The notes under the pieces: model-generated
The model's database searches: none
Seen by the model: the letters and a program-made list of their open reading frames with translations, nothing else
Told to the model about the DNA's origin: nothing
NCBI RefSeq assembly: GCF_917563915.1
Contig: NZ_CAKJTI010000022.1
Location: forward strand, 1-58,529
Source: Bacillus rhizoplanae
GTDB lineage: Bacteria > Bacillota > Bacilli > Bacillales > Bacillaceae_G
Reading direction: 5' to 3'
Length of the DNA stretch: 58,529 nt
Part shown: one piece after another, positions 36,352-45,608 of the stretch
How the letters are laid out: every line of letters starts with the position of its first letter
Position numbering within the stretch: position 1 is the first letter of the stretch
Position numbers and translations under genes: made by a program

Positions 36352-36606
36352 TTACCATTCAACCCCATGTTCTGATTCAGAAATGATTATACCACCGCCG
36401 TCACCTCTATTAAATTCTGGCGCAGGTAAATCAACATGTCCATCTTGCTTAATTATATCACCATAATCCCCCAGAGAAAATGCAGGTGCACCGCCACCAT
36501 CTCCACGATTCAAAGCTTGGCTATTGGATTCGGTAAAAGTATTTAAACTAATAGTTAAAGCGCTCGTAATTGCTAGTCCCGTTATTAATAAACCAATTTT
36601 TTTCAT
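36352..36606 (-). CDS. Phr-like secreted signalling peptide precursor
   Basis: An 84-residue pre-peptide downstream of a Rap-family gene, the standard rap-phr arrangement. Residues 1-22 are a signal peptide (KKIGLLITGLAITSALTIS). The rest is hydrophilic and has NRGDGGG twice (33-39 and 66-72). The C-terminus is SEHGVEW. Mature Phr peptides are usually 5-7 residues from the C-terminal region. Its ATG overlaps the rap stop by one base (TAATG), so translation is coupled. The true mature peptide cannot be read off. Confidence 0.8.
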   Translation of the reverse strand: MKKIGLLITGLAITSALTISLNTFTESNSQALNRGDGGGAPAFSLGDYGDIIKQDGHVDLPAPEFNRGDGGGIIISESEHGVEW

Positions 36607-37700
36607 TATTTTAATGCTCCTTTTTCACGGTATTTTTTGCTCGCCATGATACTCATATAAAAATACTGACTTGCTTTTGAATTATTTTCTTCTTCATAGA
36701 ATTTTAATGCTAATTTTTCAGTATATTCTTTTACACACTCCCATAAACCTTCGCTTTTAAAATACGAAATACCTTCCAACACTACCTTTTCTAATTCTGT
36801 AGTGTGAGAATGTCTATTTAATTCTTGTAAAATTATAAAACGATGTTGGAATTCTTTGTTTTTTAGTTCATTGCAGAGATTTAATCCAGATTTAATGAAT
36901 TCATTTGCAAGCTCAATTCTACCTAATTTGTAATTTTCCTCAGCCATAGTAAAAATAGCTTTATAATGTCTAGGTGATTTTTCAACAACTTCAGAAATAT
37001 GACGAATTGCTAATTCTGAAAGATTTTGACTTCCGTATAGCCATCCTAAGTTACTTCGAACCATTAAAACAGCTTTTTCACTATTTAATTTTTTGAAAAC
37101 ATCTAAAGCAGTATTGAAGCTTTCTTCTGCTTGTTCAAATTGCTTTAAGTCGATACAACATAAAGCAAACATATTTTCACATAGAGCTGCATTAATTTGA
37201 TAATCCTCATGCTTTGCAAATTCTTCTTTTGCTTTTTTTATGTATTCAATTCCTAGTATTGGTTGATACGATTGATAATAGAAATAACTCAATCGATAAT
37301 TAAACTCAGCTTGTTCAAATGGATTCTGAACATATTTTAAAAGTTTTTCAGCCTTTTCGTATTGTTCTTTTGCTTCTTTATATTTTGTAATGAGTGTAAA
37401 ATGAAACGCTTTGAAAAAATGATAATAATATGCCAGAAATCCTTCACTTGGAATTTTAAAAGACTCTACCTGATCAAAACTGTCTTCTTTAATCTCTATC
37501 CAGTCTGTTAAAACTTTGTATCTAAAATTTAGCAAAGAATAATATAATAATAATTCATGATCTTGTTCTACATTGTTGATTTTATAATCAATATCTTCTT
37601 TTAATTGTTTCGATTCAACAAATTGTTGTTTCAATATCGATTGATACCAATTATTGAGTAAACGTGTAAGTTGTTCTTTTGTTATGACTTCTGTACTCAT
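36606..37700 (-). CDS. Rap-family TPR regulator
   Basis: 364 residues: an N-terminal three-helix bundle (1-65) followed by about seven TPR repeats that bind a Phr peptide. Known Raps dephosphorylate Spo0F or block response-regulator DNA binding. ELLLYYSLLNFRY near residue 49 aligns with the Rap phosphatase loop. There, the EDQ triad of RapH (Glu45-Asp46-Gln47) is Gln46-Asp47-His48, so the catalytic Gln is missing. AAAAAGGAGGCG precedes ATG. It is co-transcribed with the phr-like gene. The target regulator is unknown. Confidence 0.9.
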   Translation of the reverse strand: MSTEVITKEQLTRLLNNWYQSILKQQFVESKQLKEDIDYKINNVEQDHELLLYYSLLNFRYKVLTDWIEIKEDSFDQVESFKIPSEGFLAYYYHFFKAFHFTLITKYKEAKEQYEKAEKLLKYVQNPFEQAEFNYRLSYFYYQSYQPILGIEYIKKAKEEFAKHEDYQINAALCENMFALCCIDLKQFEQAEESFNTALDVFKKLNSEKAVLMVRSNLGWLYGSQNLSELAIRHISEVVEKSPRHYKAIFTMAEENYKLGRIELANEFIKSGLNLCNELKNKEFQHRFIILQELNRHSHTTELEKVVLEGISYFKSEGLWECVKEYTEKLALKFYEEENNSKASQYFYMSIMASKKYREKGALK

Positions 37701-37929
37701 AGTAGATACGCCTCCTTTTTAACTAAATATTACCATAATTCTAACTGTTGGAGGGGAGGGTTAATTTCTATGAAAATTGATAAAAAATAATCAGAATATT
37801 CTTTATATTCTGAAATATTAGGTATTTTTTTTTAAAACCTGTAATGTGTAGGATTTGCAAAGAAAAGAGGTGTGAATTGCACCTAACGGGTTCTCATTTG
37901 GGAGAAAATAGTGATAATTAAAAAGTTGA

Positions 37930-37965
37930 ATGACAGACCAAATAGCAATATTTTGGTCTGTTTTT
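37930..37965 (+). terminator. hairpin with T run, unattached
   Basis: ACAGACCAAA and TTTGGTCTGT arms around TAGCAATA precede TTTTTT. No gene directly precedes it on the plus strand; it may be left from a lost gene. Confidence 0.7.
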
Positions 37966-38355
37966 TTATTATTAAAAAATGAAGAAATTGCTTCGTTTAA
38001 AACGTGGTTTCATCAAATTTTAATCCATACGAAATTAAAAAAAAGAGGAAAACATTTTTCCTTTTTGCAACCTGAAACAGTTAGTCTCTATCATGATCAG
38101 ATTCAAAGCTGGTTTAAGGAACATCGGCAGCGAAATCAAGCATACTTACTGTTATAAGCATTATATCTCTAGTGATTTTCTTCAAACTGACAGGAAGCAG
38201 GTCGGTCAGTGTGTAACACTTTACCGAAAATCAGCCGACATAACAGAAGTGATGAAAAGAGTCCCAAAAAATGCAGATAAAAGGAAGCAATCCATATTTT
38301 ACGAAACGTTTACAGTTCGCGGATTTAAATTTTACAATCCGTTGATACGATAGAA
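37966..38355 (+). other. gene fragments of unknown origin
   Basis: One frame (ending 38155) encodes FKTWFHQILIHTKLKKRGKH and FLQPETVSLYHDQIQSWFKEH, and another (ending 38353) encodes DFLQTDRKQVGQCVTLYRKS and NADKRKQSIFYETFTVRG. Both have coding-like composition but start inside a terminator or have no ribosome binding site, so they look like relics. I do not recognise the family. Confidence 0.35.
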
Positions 38356-38394
38356 GTGCCATCGATAGGAATAAAAAAATTAAAGGAGATGTTT

Positions 38395-41300
38395 ATGGTT
38401 ACCTTAAGGAAGTTTAACAAGTCATTCTTTTCACTTATCATGATAGTTGCATTCCTACTCAGCAGTATTGTTGGCTATACGCCGGTGCATGCCGCAAGCG
38501 ATGCATATAGTCTGACAGAAGCAGAAAACTTTAGTTCCAAGTCGGGTGCCTACCTTAAAGTTGAATCTTGTCCAGATGGTGGACAATGTGTGGGAGGTAC
38601 TAATGACAACCAGTATTTAGTATATAAAAATATTGACTTTGGTAGCAGTGTTAATGGTGCTACGAAATTTAGTGCAAGACTTTCAGTAAAGGGATCAAAT
38701 GCAGGCGGTAATATCGAGATCAGGCTTGACAGTCCGACAGGTCCTTTAGCGGGAACTCTTACTGTCGCTGCTACAGCACCAGACAACTGGAATGTCTACC
38801 AGACTCAATCTACCGATATTGCCAATGTTACCGGAACTCATGATGTATACCTTGTATTTAAGGTAGCGGCGGGAAAAACATATGTAGCCAACCTTAACTG
38901 GTTTCAGTTTTCAAAAACGTTGAACAGCATTGACATTACAAAACCACCAGCAAAGACTGTTTATCGTATCGGAGAGAGCCTTGATCTCACGGGTATGGTA
39001 GTCACCGGCACCTACATAGATGGTTCGACAAGGGTGGAGGAAGTTAGACCTTCTGATGTAAGCGGGTTCAACAGTTCAACTGCAGCGGCTAGCCAGAAAC
39101 TGACCGTCAAAGTACGCGGTAAGACAGCAACTTATACAGTAGAAATAAAGCCAAAGAATCTAACAAGCATCACAGCACCTGCAGCGGTTAAAGATGTGGT
39201 AAACGGAACAGCGCCTACAGCGGCGGCCCTTGGACTGCCTAGTAAAGTAGCACTTGTGACCGATGGCGGAAATGTCGACGCACCTGTGACATGGAATATA
39301 GCTGATTCAGGTTACGATCCGGCTGTAAAGACCGAGCAGAATTTCACGGTAACGGGAACAGTAGATCCGCCAGCAGGGGTTGCAAATCCGAATAATCTAG
39401 CATTGTCAACAAGCATCAATGTTACGGTTCTTGCTTCAACAACACCTGAGAAGGATACTAGCTATAAATTCAGCTTTATGGCCATTTCTGATACCCATGC
39501 AGGTGTATCAGGTGATAAGAACGATGTCACACTTAACAATGCCTTACAGGATGCAGTTAGTAATAATGTACAAAACGTTAGCGTTGTTGGAGATCTTACT
39601 GAATATGGAACAGATGCACAATATAATACATTAATGAAAACAATGAATAAATATCCTCAACTTAATAGCAACTATATTTTAGGAAACCATGATGTAAGGT
39701 GGTTAGCGGGAGAGGGAGGATTTGATACTGCTAAAAACAGATTTTTGACACATACAGGTATGTCAGATATTTATTATGATGAGTGGATAAACGGATACCA
39801 CTTCATCTATTTGGCAACGGAGGCTGATGATAAAGACAGTGCATATCTTTCGGATACCCAGCTGCAGTGGTTAAATGATAAGCTGGCAGAGGGTGCAAGT
39901 AAAGATAAACCGATCTTTTTATTCCTTCATCAGCCACTAGATAATACCGTATATGAGGAATATCCTTGGGATCCTTATCAAAGTGATGAGGTACAGGATC
40001 AAAAGTTAAAGGACATTATTGGAAAATATCCGCAAAGCGTTTTCGTAACGGGACATATACATTATCCTCTCACGTTACCGAGTACTTTGTATAACAAGCA
40101 GTACTTTACAATGATAAGAGATGGAGCTATTAAGGATTCAGCTCAAGGCTTGATTTTAGATGTTTATGCAGACAGGGTGGTGATTAATGGAAGGGACTTC
40201 TCCACAAAGAGTACGGTAGCCACCTGGACCATCAATAATTATACAGCAGATGCACTTGCAGCAGATAAACAAGCGCCTACCGCACCAGCTAATGTCACAA
40301 CGAAAGTATTAACAGACAAGATGGCGATGCTGTCATGGGATGCAGCTACAGATAATTTTACGGGGAATGTAGGTGTTACAGGCTATGACATTTATAATGG
40401 AGATACTCTGATTGGGTCAACAACAGGGCGTACGAACTTTAAAGTAACAGGATTGACTCCAAATACGACATATCAATTTACTGTAAAAGCTAAGGATGCG
40501 GCAGGAAATGTTTCAGAGTTTAGCAGCCCATTAAAAGTTACCACTTTAGGCTACGATCCTGCTCCGGTAAATTTAACTCTGAATAAGACGGTTACAGCAA
40601 ACGGAAGTATAGCGGGGTACGAACCGTCCAAAGCAGTAGATGGATCGGCTGCAAGCGGCAAAAAGTGGTCCTCAAATACTACTGGAGACAAATGGCTAAT
40701 GGTCGATCTCGGACAAAATTATGACATTTCTAGATGGGTAGTGAAGCATGCAGGAGAAGGTGGAGATACCTTATCGCTGAATACAAAAAATTATAAGCTT
40801 CAAGGAAGTCTGGATGGAACTACTTGGACTGACCTTGATTCTGTAACAGGAAACGTTTCAAACAGCACGGACAGGTATATAAAGAAATCAAATGTAAGGT
40901 ATGTAAGGCTTTATATTACTACGCCGCAAAATTATGCTGAAACGGGAACTGCAAATATTTATGAATTTGAAGTCTATGGACGTGACGCTGATGTTCAGCC
41001 GCCTGTTACAACGGTAACGACGGATGGAGTTACAGGTGAGGACGCTTGGAATGCAAAGGATGTGAATGTGAAGTTCACTGCAGATGACGATTCAACTGGA
41101 ACTGGTGTAAATCGCATCGAGACAAGGATAGACGGCGGCGATTGGACAAACAAGGCCGAATTGACGCTGACTGCTGAAGGTATGCACAGTGTTGAATATC
41201 GTTCTATAGATAATGCCGGCAATGTAGAGGCAGTGAAACATCTTTCTATTGGTATCGATAAGACGGCGCCAGCAATCGCGGTATCTGTACCGGGGGATGG

Positions 41301-41742
41301 AAGCATTTATGAAAATTCCGGGGATTTGACGCCTCAGTTTACATTGACCGATAACTTTTCGGGTGTTGACAACAGCAAGACGACGGTAACGCTCGATACG
41401 CATTCTTACAAAATCGGAACGGAGGTTCCGCTGTATACCTTGCCGCTTGGTCAGCATACTCTTGTTATATCCTCCAGTGACCTAGCCGGTAATCAGGGAA
41501 GTAAAACCGTTCACTTCCAGACAGTGGCCAGCATCGATTCCTTAAAGGCGTTGGTGACACGCTTTGCCGATACCAAGTGGATCGACAATGCCGGAATTGC
41601 TAGTAGCCTGCAGGACAAATTGGCAAACAACGATTTGAACAGCTTTGTGAATGAAGTGAAGGTACAAAACGGGAAACACATTTCAAGTGAAGCTGCAACC
41701 TATTTGCTGCGAGACGCTCAATATGTGTTATCACAAAAATAG
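38395..41742 (+). CDS. secreted calcineurin-type phosphoesterase with carbohydrate-binding and FIMAH domains
   Basis: ATG at 38395 (AAAGGAG 6 bases upstream) gives 1115 residues with signal peptide ending near VHAAS. Order: CBM6/35-like region (about 40-175, LTEAENFSSKSG), Ig-like (178-252), Big-type region, metallophosphoesterase (about 357-612) with SDTHAG, GDLTE, GNHD and GHIHYP, fibronectin III (629-718), F5/8 C lectin-like (726-863), two Ig-like repeats and a FIMAH end (KALVTRFADTKWIDN). Metal ligands of the phosphoesterase are intact. The gene looks more GC-rich than neighbours and the architecture resembles Paenibacillus exoenzymes. Substrate unknown. Confidence 0.88.
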   Translation: MVTLRKFNKSFFSLIMIVAFLLSSIVGYTPVHAASDAYSLTEAENFSSKSGAYLKVESCPDGGQCVGGTNDNQYLVYKNIDFGSSVNGATKFSARLSVKGSNAGGNIEIRLDSPTGPLAGTLTVAATAPDNWNVYQTQSTDIANVTGTHDVYLVFKVAAGKTYVANLNWFQFSKTLNSIDITKPPAKTVYRIGESLDLTGMVVTGTYIDGSTRVEEVRPSDVSGFNSSTAAASQKLTVKVRGKTATYTVEIKPKNLTSITAPAAVKDVVNGTAPTAAALGLPSKVALVTDGGNVDAPVTWNIADSGYDPAVKTEQNFTVTGTVDPPAGVANPNNLALSTSINVTVLASTTPEKDTSYKFSFMAISDTHAGVSGDKNDVTLNNALQDAVSNNVQNVSVVGDLTEYGTDAQYNTLMKTMNKYPQLNSNYILGNHDVRWLAGEGGFDTAKNRFLTHTGMSDIYYDEWINGYHFIYLATEADDKDSAYLSDTQLQWLNDKLAEGASKDKPIFLFLHQPLDNTVYEEYPWDPYQSDEVQDQKLKDIIGKYPQSVFVTGHIHYPLTLPSTLYNKQYFTMIRDGAIKDSAQGLILDVYADRVVINGRDFSTKSTVATWTINNYTADALAADKQAPTAPANVTTKVLTDKMAMLSWDAATDNFTGNVGVTGYDIYNGDTLIGSTTGRTNFKVTGLTPNTTYQFTVKAKDAAGNVSEFSSPLKVTTLGYDPAPVNLTLNKTVTANGSIAGYEPSKAVDGSAASGKKWSSNTTGDKWLMVDLGQNYDISRWVVKHAGEGGDTLSLNTKNYKLQGSLDGTTWTDLDSVTGNVSNSTDRYIKKSNVRYVRLYITTPQNYAETGTANIYEFEVYGRDADVQPPVTTVTTDGVTGEDAWNAKDVNVKFTADDDSTGTGVNRIETRIDGGDWTNKAELTLTAEGMHSVEYRSIDNAGNVEAVKHLSIGIDKTAPAIAVSVPGDGSIYENSGDLTPQFTLTDNFSGVDNSKTTVTLDTHSYKIGTEVPLYTLPLGQHTLVISSSDLAGNQGSKTVHFQTVASIDSLKALVTRFADTKWIDNAGIASSLQDKLANNDLNSFVNEVKVQNGKHISSEAATYLLRDAQYVLSQK

Positions 41743-41750
41743 CGCATTTA

Positions 41751-41792
41751 TAGACAAATAGACGACCATAGAATTGGTCGTCTGTTTGTCTA
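41751..41792 (+). terminator. long hairpin after the phosphoesterase gene
   Basis: TAGACAAATAGACGACCA and TGGTCGTCTGTTTGTCTA pair, with one mismatch, around a 6-base loop; there is no strong T run. Confidence 0.7.
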
Positions 41793-41865
41793 TTGAGGTA
41801 GAAGAAGCGACTGTACCGGGAAGTGTAAAGTGAATTCCAATAAATGTATTTTTGATTTCTAACAA

Positions 41866-42019
41866 TTTATCCCGCATTAACGGGCAGTAAAACCCCCATT
41901 TCAAGATTGAGAGAATCGAAGAAGATAGGTGGGGGATAGCTGTCCGTAAAAGCCGGATTGGTTCAACTAACCATCAGTGGGGGATGAAAAAAACCCCACT
42001 GATGGAAGTTTCACTTTAT
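41866..42019. repeat. bcr1-type repeat, full-length copy
   Basis: It is 154 bases including the flanking TTTAT direct repeats (41866-41870, 42015-42019). The interior contains CCCGCATTAACGGGCAGTAA, AGATAGGTGGGGGATAGC, GTCCGTAAAAGCC, GGTTCAACTAACCATCAG, GGGGGATGAA and GGAAGTTTCACTTTAT. Inverted segments (CCCCCA/TGGGGG) would fold in RNA or single-strand DNA. Size and TTTAT duplication fit bcr1 of the B. cereus group. Confidence 0.85.
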
Positions 42020-42118
42020 CTCCCTTTCTGTCTAGTTAATCTACACAGAAAGGGAGAATTGTATTGAGGCTTAAATATGTACAGGCAGTAGCAACTCGCA
42101 AAAATACCTTCTTCATTA

Positions 42119-43072
42119 TCATGAAGAATACAGTTTATGTATATGCTCCATTTCTATTGAAATTTCTTCGGGAATTTGTTTAGATACAGCTTTTACGGTT
42201 TCCTCAATTTGTTGAGGAGTAGAAGCACCTGTTAACGCGCTAGCTACATTTTTTTGCTGTAGTACCCAAGCGATTGCAAATTCAGTTAAAGACATATTGC
42301 AAGCCTTTGCTATATTTTCTAATCTTTGTGCTGTGAGTAGTGACTCCTTTGTAAAAAGCTTTTTAAAGAATTTATTTACATTTGGATTGTTTGCTCTGCT
42401 GTTCTCTGGGATTCGATCGTTATACTTTCCAGTTAAGATACCTTGAGCAAGTGGACTAAAGACGATTTGCGATATCCCTAATTTTTCAGAAACAGGAATG
42501 ATGCTTTTCTCTATGTCCCGCTTAAGCAGACTGTATTCACATTGATTCACAACAATTCGATTTATTAAATACGTGTCAGAGATATGTATAGCTTCCTCAA
42601 TTTGTTCCGAATTCCAGTTACTTACCCCAGCGTATAGTATTTTCCCTTGTTTAATTAAATCATCAATTGCTCTTAGTGTTTCTTCTACTGGAGTTTCATA
42701 ATCGTAACTGTGACAATAGAAAATATCAATGTATTCAAGGTTCATTCTTTTTAAGCTTGCATGTACCTGCTCTACAATATGTTTTCGTGATAGCCCTTTG
42801 CTGTTAGGTCCTTTTCTAGTAGCCCAATACGCTTTTGTTGCTATCACATATTCGTCTCTAGCAAATGATTTCAAAGCGGATGCTAAAATTCTTTCAGCTT
42901 CACCATTTTGATACACGTTTGCTGTATCAAATGAATTAATTCCTAGATCAAATGCCTTATGGATCGTTCGTATGGCATCTTTTTCTGTTCCTTTTTCTCC
43001 GAATGTTAAGTAACTTCCTAAACTAATTTCACTGATTTTTAAACCTGATTTTCCTAGTCTGTTATATTTCAA
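42119..43072 (-). CDS. aldo/keto reductase
   Basis: NADPH-dependent carbonyl reductase of the K+-channel-beta/YrpG-like branch. TTG at 43072 is chosen because GGGGGAT lies 5 bases upstream and KYNRLGKSGLKISEISLG is the usual family start; the longer frame from 43090 lacks support. The catalytic tetrad is visible: Asp in FDTANVY, Tyr in ANVYQNG, Lys in ATKAYW, His in FYCHSYD. 317 residues. It is monocistronic. The substrate is not known. Confidence 0.88.
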   Translation of the reverse strand: MKYNRLGKSGLKISEISLGSYLTFGEKGTEKDAIRTIHKAFDLGINSFDTANVYQNGEAERILASALKSFARDEYVIATKAYWATRKGPNSKGLSRKHIVEQVHASLKRMNLEYIDIFYCHSYDYETPVEETLRAIDDLIKQGKILYAGVSNWNSEQIEEAIHISDTYLINRIVVNQCEYSLLKRDIEKSIIPVSEKLGISQIVFSPLAQGILTGKYNDRIPENSRANNPNVNKFFKKLFTKESLLTAQRLENIAKACNMSLTEFAIAWVLQQKNVASALTGASTPQQIEETVKAVSKQIPEEISIEMEHIHKLYSS

Positions 43073-43265
43073 ACATATCCCCCATAACATAATTTAGTAT
43101 TTATTAAGGTGGATCGATAGACGGTATGTATTTTCGAAGGTCCTTAATATTTAGTTGAATAAATTTGTTAAATATTATTGATTATGTAAAAAATGAGATC
43201 TTTTAATATTTTCAATGTTTCACTCTGTTTTCCTCCAACTATTGTGATTTAAAGAAAAAGAAATG

Positions 43266-43586
43266 TTATTTCAATTCTTCTAAGGAGAACACATTATTTT
43301 TCTCAAAATCACTGATGATTTCTGGAGTCATTAGTAATCGTAATTAATCTTTTGTTGACCATTGGTAATCGGTATGTTCCTTTGAGAGAACTACACTTTT
43401 AATTTTATTTTTACATAAGTATGTAAGAATAATTACTTGTCTTGTTGGGCTGTTTTTGCAAAGGGTTGCATATAAAATCTTTTCAATTGAAACGTTTCAC
43501 CCAACTTCTTCTCTAAATTCTATTTCCCTAGCACATTTCAAAGTTCTACTACCAACTTCATTATTATTAGCTCGTTGTATAATTAA
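43266..43586 (-). pseudogene. degraded Nudix hydrolase
   Basis: The minus strand reads NNNEVGSRTLKCAREIEFREE then VG, stop, NVSIEKILYATLCKNSP, then VIILTYLCKNK, SKEHTDYQWSTKD, stop, LRLLMTPEIISDFEK. The REIEFREEVG region matches the Nudix box (REx2EExGU), and the rest follows the fold order. Two in-frame stops (TGA and TAA) and the missing N-terminus show a dead gene. The call rests on motif reading. Confidence 0.7.
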
Positions 43587-43649
43587 TGCCTTACTTAAAT
43601 TTGTTGATAATATTTAAATGCTCCTGTAAAATTATACTAGTTTCCAATT

Positions 43650-43665
43650 ATGCAAACGTTTTCAT
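43650..43665. promoter_or_regulatory. candidate CcpA cre site
   Basis: ATGCAAACGTTTTCAT fits WTGNAANCGNNNNCAW. It lies about 150 bases before the ABC operon start. Cre-like sites occur by chance, so support is modest. Confidence 0.35.
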
Positions 43666-43811
43666 TGAAAGGGATGTTAGTTTATAATCTACAATCAATC
43701 CTTATTTTATAGGGGGCAGGTGTAATAGGGTGAAGAGATTTGTTTGGTTGTTTTAATATTTCAGATGTATAACGGCTAATATTTGTAATAGGGGAAGTAG
43801 GGGAATTGTAA

Positions 43812-44840
43812 ATGATTGAAGTAAAGAATGTTACTAAGAGTTATAAGATTTTAGAGAGGAAGCCAGGTTTAATAGGTGCAATAAAAGCTTTAATAAAACG
43901 TAAATATTATGATAAGCAAGCGGTAAAACCAATTTCTTTTTCTGTTGAAAAAGGAGAAATGGTCGGATATATCGGATTCAACGGTGCTGGAAAGTCAACC
44001 ACTATTAAGATGCTGTGTGGAATTTTAACTCCAGATACTGGTGAAATAAGGGTAAATGGAATTATTCCATACAAAAATAGACAGGAAAATGCCAAAAATA
44101 TTGGAGCTGTTTTTGGACAACGTACACAACTTGCTTGGGATATACCGGTGCGAGAGTCTTTTGAACTATTAAAACATGTTTATGAGATTTCAGAAACAAA
44201 ATATCAGGAAATGATGCATTTATTTGAAGATGTACTGGACCTAGGAACTTTAATGCCATTACCTGTTCGCCAGTTATCGCTCGGACAAAAAATGCGTTGT
44301 GAGTTGGCTGCTGCTTTTCTTCATCAACCTTCAGTTGTGTTCCTAGATGAACCTACAATTGGTTTAGATATTGATGTAAAGGCGAAAATACGTAGTTTTA
44401 TTAAGGAAATGAATAAGAAATTGGACGCAACAGTTGTATTAACTACACATGATATGCAGGATATAGAAGAGCTTTGCCAACGGATTATTATTATTGATAA
44501 AGGGTCTATTATTTATGATGGGGACTTACAGGATCTTAAAGATCGTTTTTCTTATAACCGCATTTTATCTTTAGAATTAGAAGAGCACACAATGTTTGAG
44601 ATTCCTGTATCATTACAAAATTACATCGTGATACAGAAGAGTGAAGCAGAAAATACTTCCCACGTAGAACTAAGTTTTCACACAAAGTATGTTTCATCGG
44701 AATTTGTGCTTTCAGAACTAGCAAGGCACAATAAAATATCAGACTTGACGATTTCAAATCCTAAATTGGAGACGATTATTAAAGATCTTTATCAGCATGG
44801 AGGTGAGGAATCCCTTGAAGAAATATTGGGAAATGCTTAA
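43812..44840 (+). CDS. ABC transporter ATP-binding protein
   Basis: ATPase of an uncharacterised three-gene exporter-type system (COG4586-like). 342 residues with Walker A GFNGAGKST near 56, the characteristic FGQRTQLAWDIP, signature RQLSLGQKMR near 153, Walker B VVFLDEP and the switch TTHD. The ~100-residue C-terminal extension resembles DUF4162-like tails. AGGGGAATTG precedes ATG. It overlaps the next gene by 26 bases. The substrate is unknown. Confidence 0.92.
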   Translation: MIEVKNVTKSYKILERKPGLIGAIKALIKRKYYDKQAVKPISFSVEKGEMVGYIGFNGAGKSTTIKMLCGILTPDTGEIRVNGIIPYKNRQENAKNIGAVFGQRTQLAWDIPVRESFELLKHVYEISETKYQEMMHLFEDVLDLGTLMPLPVRQLSLGQKMRCELAAAFLHQPSVVFLDEPTIGLDIDVKAKIRSFIKEMNKKLDATVVLTTHDMQDIEELCQRIIIIDKGSIIYDGDLQDLKDRFSYNRILSLELEEHTMFEIPVSLQNYIVIQKSEAENTSHVELSFHTKYVSSEFVLSELARHNKISDLTISNPKLETIIKDLYQHGGEESLEEILGNA

Positions 44841-45603
44841 AGTGCAGATAAAGCTAGATACCTCATATGCAGCGTGGTATTGGGCAGGGACATTTGCAAT
44901 TATCGTTAAATTATGTACGTTATATTATTTTTGGACTGCTGTTTACGAGAATAAAGAGACTGTTGGAGCACTCTCACTAACTAATATGCTAACTTATATG
45001 GTCATTGCTTTGTTATTGGAACAATACGTATCTGGAATAGGAACCAATTTAGCGAGAATGATTAAACAAGGTGACATAGCAATGGAACTTATGAAGCCAT
45101 ATCATTTGTTAGATAAACTTGTAGCGATGGATATAGGACAAAAAATTTCTAATTCTATGCGTACAACCTTTCCTATGCTACTGTTTGCCGTCTGGTTTGT
45201 AGGGATTCAACTACCACAATCATTAGAGTCTTTTATATTATTTACAGTAAGTGTAGTTTTAGGTATTTTAATTGGAACTCAATTGGATCTTATTATTGGT
45301 ATATTAGCTTTTTGGACTGTTAATATATGGGGACTTCGACTTCTGCGAGAGTCTGTTGTTCAGTTTTGTTCCGGTGCACTTGTCCCATTATCACTTTATC
45401 CACAATGGTTTCAAGAAATTAGTATGTTTTTACCTTTTCAGTCTATGGTCTATATACCTGTTTCTATTTATACAGGTTCCATATCAGGTACACAGGCTTA
45501 TATGGCAATTGCGACACAATTCATCTGGTTAATTGTTATTACAGTACTCGTCAGATCCTTATGGACTTTAGCAATCCGGAAAATCACAATATTTGGGGGG
45601 TGA
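44815..45603 (+). CDS. ABC-2 type permease (first)
   Basis: TTG at 44815 with GGAGGTGAGG six bases upstream is preferred over 44797. The 262-residue protein has six predicted membrane segments. COG4587-like: TSYAAWYWAGTFAI near the start and SGALVPLSLYPQWFQ in the second half. The ribosome binding site lies inside the upstream gene, so translation is coupled. It likely pairs with the next permease to form a heterodimeric pore. Confidence 0.85.
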   Translation: MKKYWEMLKVQIKLDTSYAAWYWAGTFAIIVKLCTLYYFWTAVYENKETVGALSLTNMLTYMVIALLLEQYVSGIGTNLARMIKQGDIAMELMKPYHLLDKLVAMDIGQKISNSMRTTFPMLLFAVWFVGIQLPQSLESFILFTVSVVLGILIGTQLDLIIGILAFWTVNIWGLRLLRESVVQFCSGALVPLSLYPQWFQEISMFLPFQSMVYIPVSIYTGSISGTQAYMAIATQFIWLIVITVLVRSLWTLAIRKITIFGG

Positions 45604-45608
45604 GTGAA

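Noticed and set aside
43488-43499. TGAAACGTTTCA palindrome as a CcpA cre site
   Set aside because: It is two bases shorter in the middle than a cre site and lies inside the Nudix relic.
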